Source: Bacillota bacterium
GTDB taxonomy: Bacteria; Bacillota; Clostridia; Clostridiales; Clostridiaceae
Reading direction: 5' to 3'
Assembly: GCA_021781655.1 (NCBI GenBank)
Contig: JAJXWJ010000035.1
Coordinates: 1 to 34,162 of the forward strand
Length of the DNA: 34,162 nt
The notes under the pieces were generated by a model. It made no database searches. It was given only the letters and a program-made list of their open reading frames with translations, and was not told the origin of the DNA. Shown here piece by piece: positions 32,229 to 34,162 of the stretch. How positions within the stretch are numbered: position 1 is the first letter of the stretch; the number at the start of each line of letters is the position of its first letter. Made by a program: the position numbers and the translations under genes.

Positions 32229-33647
32229 TTATCCTCTTTTTAAAGTAAAAATGAATTCTATACCACTTTCATGACTATTTTCTACCCGTATCTCTTCCCC
32301 ATGTCCAGCCAATATGCTCTGAACTATAGGAAGACCAAGCCCTGTGCTCACCTTAATAGTTCTAGATTTATCTCTTTTATAAAATCTATCCCAAATATGT
32401 TTAAGCTCTTCTTCTGATAAAGGCTCACAATCGTTATAAATGGAAATATTTACTTTGTCACCTTTAGTTTTTGAGACTATTTTAATATTTCCTTCATCAA
32501 GTACATATTTAATAGCATTATCAAATAAATTTGTAATAACTTGAGTGATTTTATCTAAATCTGCCAATACAAACAGCTCATCACTACTAAACATTACATC
32601 TACCTTTAGCTTTCTATCTCTAACCTTATCTTCAAACTTTATTATTGTACGCCTAATAACTTCATTTACATCAAACCTTATAATATTTAGACTTAATTGA
32701 CCTGCATCAATTGTAGATAAATCTAGTAAATCATTTACAAGCCTAGTAAGCCTTTGGGTTTCATCATATGCTAAGGATAAATAATATTTTTCTTTTTCAG
32801 GCGGAATTACTCCATCCATAATTCCGCCAATAAATCCTTTAATCGAAGTTATCGGTGATCTTATTTCATGAGAAACATTTGAAACGAAATCTCTTCTATT
32901 TTCTTCAACCTTTGCAAGGGTATCTGCCATCGAATTAAAGGACTTTGTTAAGTCTCCAATTTCATCATCCGATTGAATTTTTACCCTTTTATCGATTTCA
33001 CCTTTTGATATTTTTTCAGCAGCATTATTTATTTCTGCCAATGGCTTTATTATCATTCTTTGAGAAAAATAATAAATTATAAAACATGGCACTATTATTG
33101 CTATAATGGCAAGCATCCATATAATTTCATAAACCTTAGCAATAGGCTTATTTATTTCTGAAATAGGTGTATTCATCATTAAAGCACCTTCAAAAACATT
33201 ATATCGATTGAACAAAGGAAATATATAAGTATTAACAGAATTACCAAAAAATTTCTCATATCCACCTTGTGTTGCTACGATACTTCCACTTCTAAGATAG
33301 TTTAAATCATCAGTAATTATTTGTTTATTTATGATACTTTTATTATTGTAATAATCGCTTGAAAATGCATTTGCATAGCCATAACGATCCACAAAAACTA
33401 TTTTTACATTAAAAGAAGAACCAATATTATCAAAGCTGTTACTAAGCATATCATCAGACATAAATCCATTGATAAAATCTTCAACGGATGGTTGTAATAA
33501 TTGCGATGCTCTTTCCAGATCTACTTCCTTCTGATCGAAATAATACCTTTGAAACCATATGGATAGTATTCCGGACATTGCAACAAAACTTACAGCAATT
33601 ATTATTGTGTATGCTGTAATCATTTTTGAAAATAGTCCTTTTTTCAT
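32229..33647 (-). CDS. Sensor histidine kinase
   Basis: 472 residues. Membrane segment about 9-32, extracytoplasmic sensor region about 33-173, second membrane segment about 174-196, HAMP (about 197-250), HisKA with the H box SHEIRSPITSIKGF and phospho-acceptor His260, and an ATPase domain (about 355-470) with N box ITNLFDNAIKY and G2 box GTGLGLPI variant STGLGLPI. The G1 box is atypical: NDCEPLS (405-411) where DxGxGI is usual. It starts right after the regulator stop (GAGGTGAAGTAATAGATG), so the pair is translationally coupled. The signal is unknown. Confidence 0.94.
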   Translation of the reverse strand: MKKGLFSKMITAYTIIIAVSFVAMSGILSIWFQRYYFDQKEVDLERASQLLQPSVEDFINGFMSDDMLSNSFDNIGSSFNVKIVFVDRYGYANAFSSDYYNNKSIINKQIITDDLNYLRSGSIVATQGGYEKFFGNSVNTYIFPLFNRYNVFEGALMMNTPISEINKPIAKVYEIIWMLAIIAIIVPCFIIYYFSQRMIIKPLAEINNAAEKISKGEIDKRVKIQSDDEIGDLTKSFNSMADTLAKVEENRRDFVSNVSHEIRSPITSIKGFIGGIMDGVIPPEKEKYYLSLAYDETQRLTRLVNDLLDLSTIDAGQLSLNIIRFDVNEVIRRTIIKFEDKVRDRKLKVDVMFSSDELFVLADLDKITQVITNLFDNAIKYVLDEGNIKIVSKTKGDKVNISIYNDCEPLSEEELKHIWDRFYKRDKSRTIKVSTGLGLPIVQSILAGHGEEIRVENSHESGIEFIFTLKRG

Positions 33648-33650
33648 CTA

Positions 33651-34162
33651 TTACTTCACCTCAAATTTATATCCAACTCCCCAAACAGTTTCGATTTGCC
33701 AGTTTGATCCACCTTGTAATTTCTCTCTTAACCTTTTTACGTGAACATCTACTGTCCTAGAATCACCCGGATAATCATATCCCCATACTTCACAAAGAAG
33801 CTGTTCTCTAGTGAATACTCTGTTTTTATTATTTGCTAGATAGTGCAAAAGTTCAAATTCCTTTGGAGGCATCTTAATTTCCTCACCATTATAGATTACT
33901 ATGTAAGAATTTATATCAATTGATAACTGATCAAACTTTAAAGTCTCTTTTCCTTGAACATCAACGTTATATCTTCTAAGCACAGCTTTAACTCTTGCAA
34001 TAAGCTCTTTGGGTTCAAAAGGTTTAACCACATAGTCATCTGCTCCAAGTTCTAAGCCTAGCACCTTATCGAAGGTTTCACCTTTTGCCGTAAGCATAAT
34101 TACAGGAGTTGTGTTTTCTTTTCGAATATATTTTAAAATGTCTATTCCATCAATATGCGGAA
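33651..34162 (-). CDS. OmpR-family response regulator (N-terminus beyond the window)
   Basis: Partial: 170 residues seen, and the reading frame continues to the right edge without a start (it reads PHIDGIDILKYIR before PVIMLTAKG). A Met within the receiver domain at 34097 is not the start. Visible receiver features: the Thr switch in MLTAKGE and the conserved Lys in DDYVVKPF. The phosphorylated Asp lies outside the window or at its very edge. Residues after PFEPKELIARVKAVLRR lead to a winged-helix DNA-binding domain (about the last 95 residues: EFELLHYLANNKNRVFTREQLL and DSRTVDVHVKRLREKL, cited in parts, and VWGVGYKFE). It should control genes together with the kinase at 32229-33647. Confidence 0.95.
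   Translation of the reverse strand, partial: PHIDGIDILKYIRKENTTPVIMLTAKGETFDKVLGLELGADDYVVKPFEPKELIARVKAVLRRYNVDVQGKETLKFDQLSIDINSYIVIYNGEEIKMPPKEFELLHYLANNKNRVFTREQLLCEVWGYDYPGDSRTVDVHVKRLREKLQGGSNWQIETVWGVGYKFEVK

Noticed and set aside
34095-34097. ATG at 34097 as the start of the response regulator
   Set aside because: The frame continues upstream with typical receiver-domain sequence to the window edge, so this Met is internal.

Overview
The window is an AT-rich chromosomal segment that looks like Clostridium sensu stricto or a close relative: an endospore-forming, low-GC anaerobic Firmicute. Pointers are a T-box leader before glyS, strong AGGAGG ribosome binding sites with some GTG and TTG starts, rubrerythrin, formate-tetrahydrofolate ligase, and a block of sporulation genes (spoIIE, yabP, yabQ, spoVT, a spoVB-like flippase). 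Species cannot be fixed from the sequence. Every protein gene is on the minus strand. The only clear plus-strand transcription unit is a candidate small RNA at about 3565-3672.

Layout, left to right (transcription runs right to left). 1-162 is the promoter and leader of an rRNA operon whose 16S gene starts just outside the window. 484-760 is an independent 5S rRNA - tRNA(CAT) - tRNA-Ala unit with its own promoter and terminator. A soluble chemoreceptor-like protein and murD follow. The 455-base gap between murD and glyS holds divergent promoters, a cluster of Spo0A-box-like sites and the candidate sRNA. Then come tRNA-Asn plus a glycine T-box plus glyS, rubrerythrin, the greA-lysS operon, a coaX-dusB operon, fhs and ftsH.

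The right half follows an order familiar from Bacillus subtilis: pth-mfd-prsA-spoVT-spoVB/yabM-mazG/yabN-hup-rqcP/yabO-yabP-yabQ-divIC-yabR-(tRNAs)-spoIIE-tilS-hpt-ftsH. These genes combine translation quality control and tRNA maturation (pth, rqcP, tilS), transcription-coupled repair (mfd), cell division (divIC) and spore formation. Sporulation control can be read in the DNA: a 0A-box-like site at the spoIIE promoter, a SigmaE-like promoter before yabP and a SigmaG-like promoter before spoVT. The right end carries a response regulator (cut by the window edge), a histidine kinase and an HtrA-family protein, apparently one operon.

Main points for a second look: (1) the plus-strand sRNA candidate with C-rich motifs and an intrinsic terminator, sharing a region with tandem 0A-like boxes; (2) a 327-bp palindromic MITE-like element inserted directly upstream of tilS; (3) an HtrA homologue whose catalytic serine is isoleucine; (4) an orphan 5S-tRNA unit just upstream of a full rRNA operon; (5) two identical tRNA-Leu genes, each behind its own near-consensus promoter.
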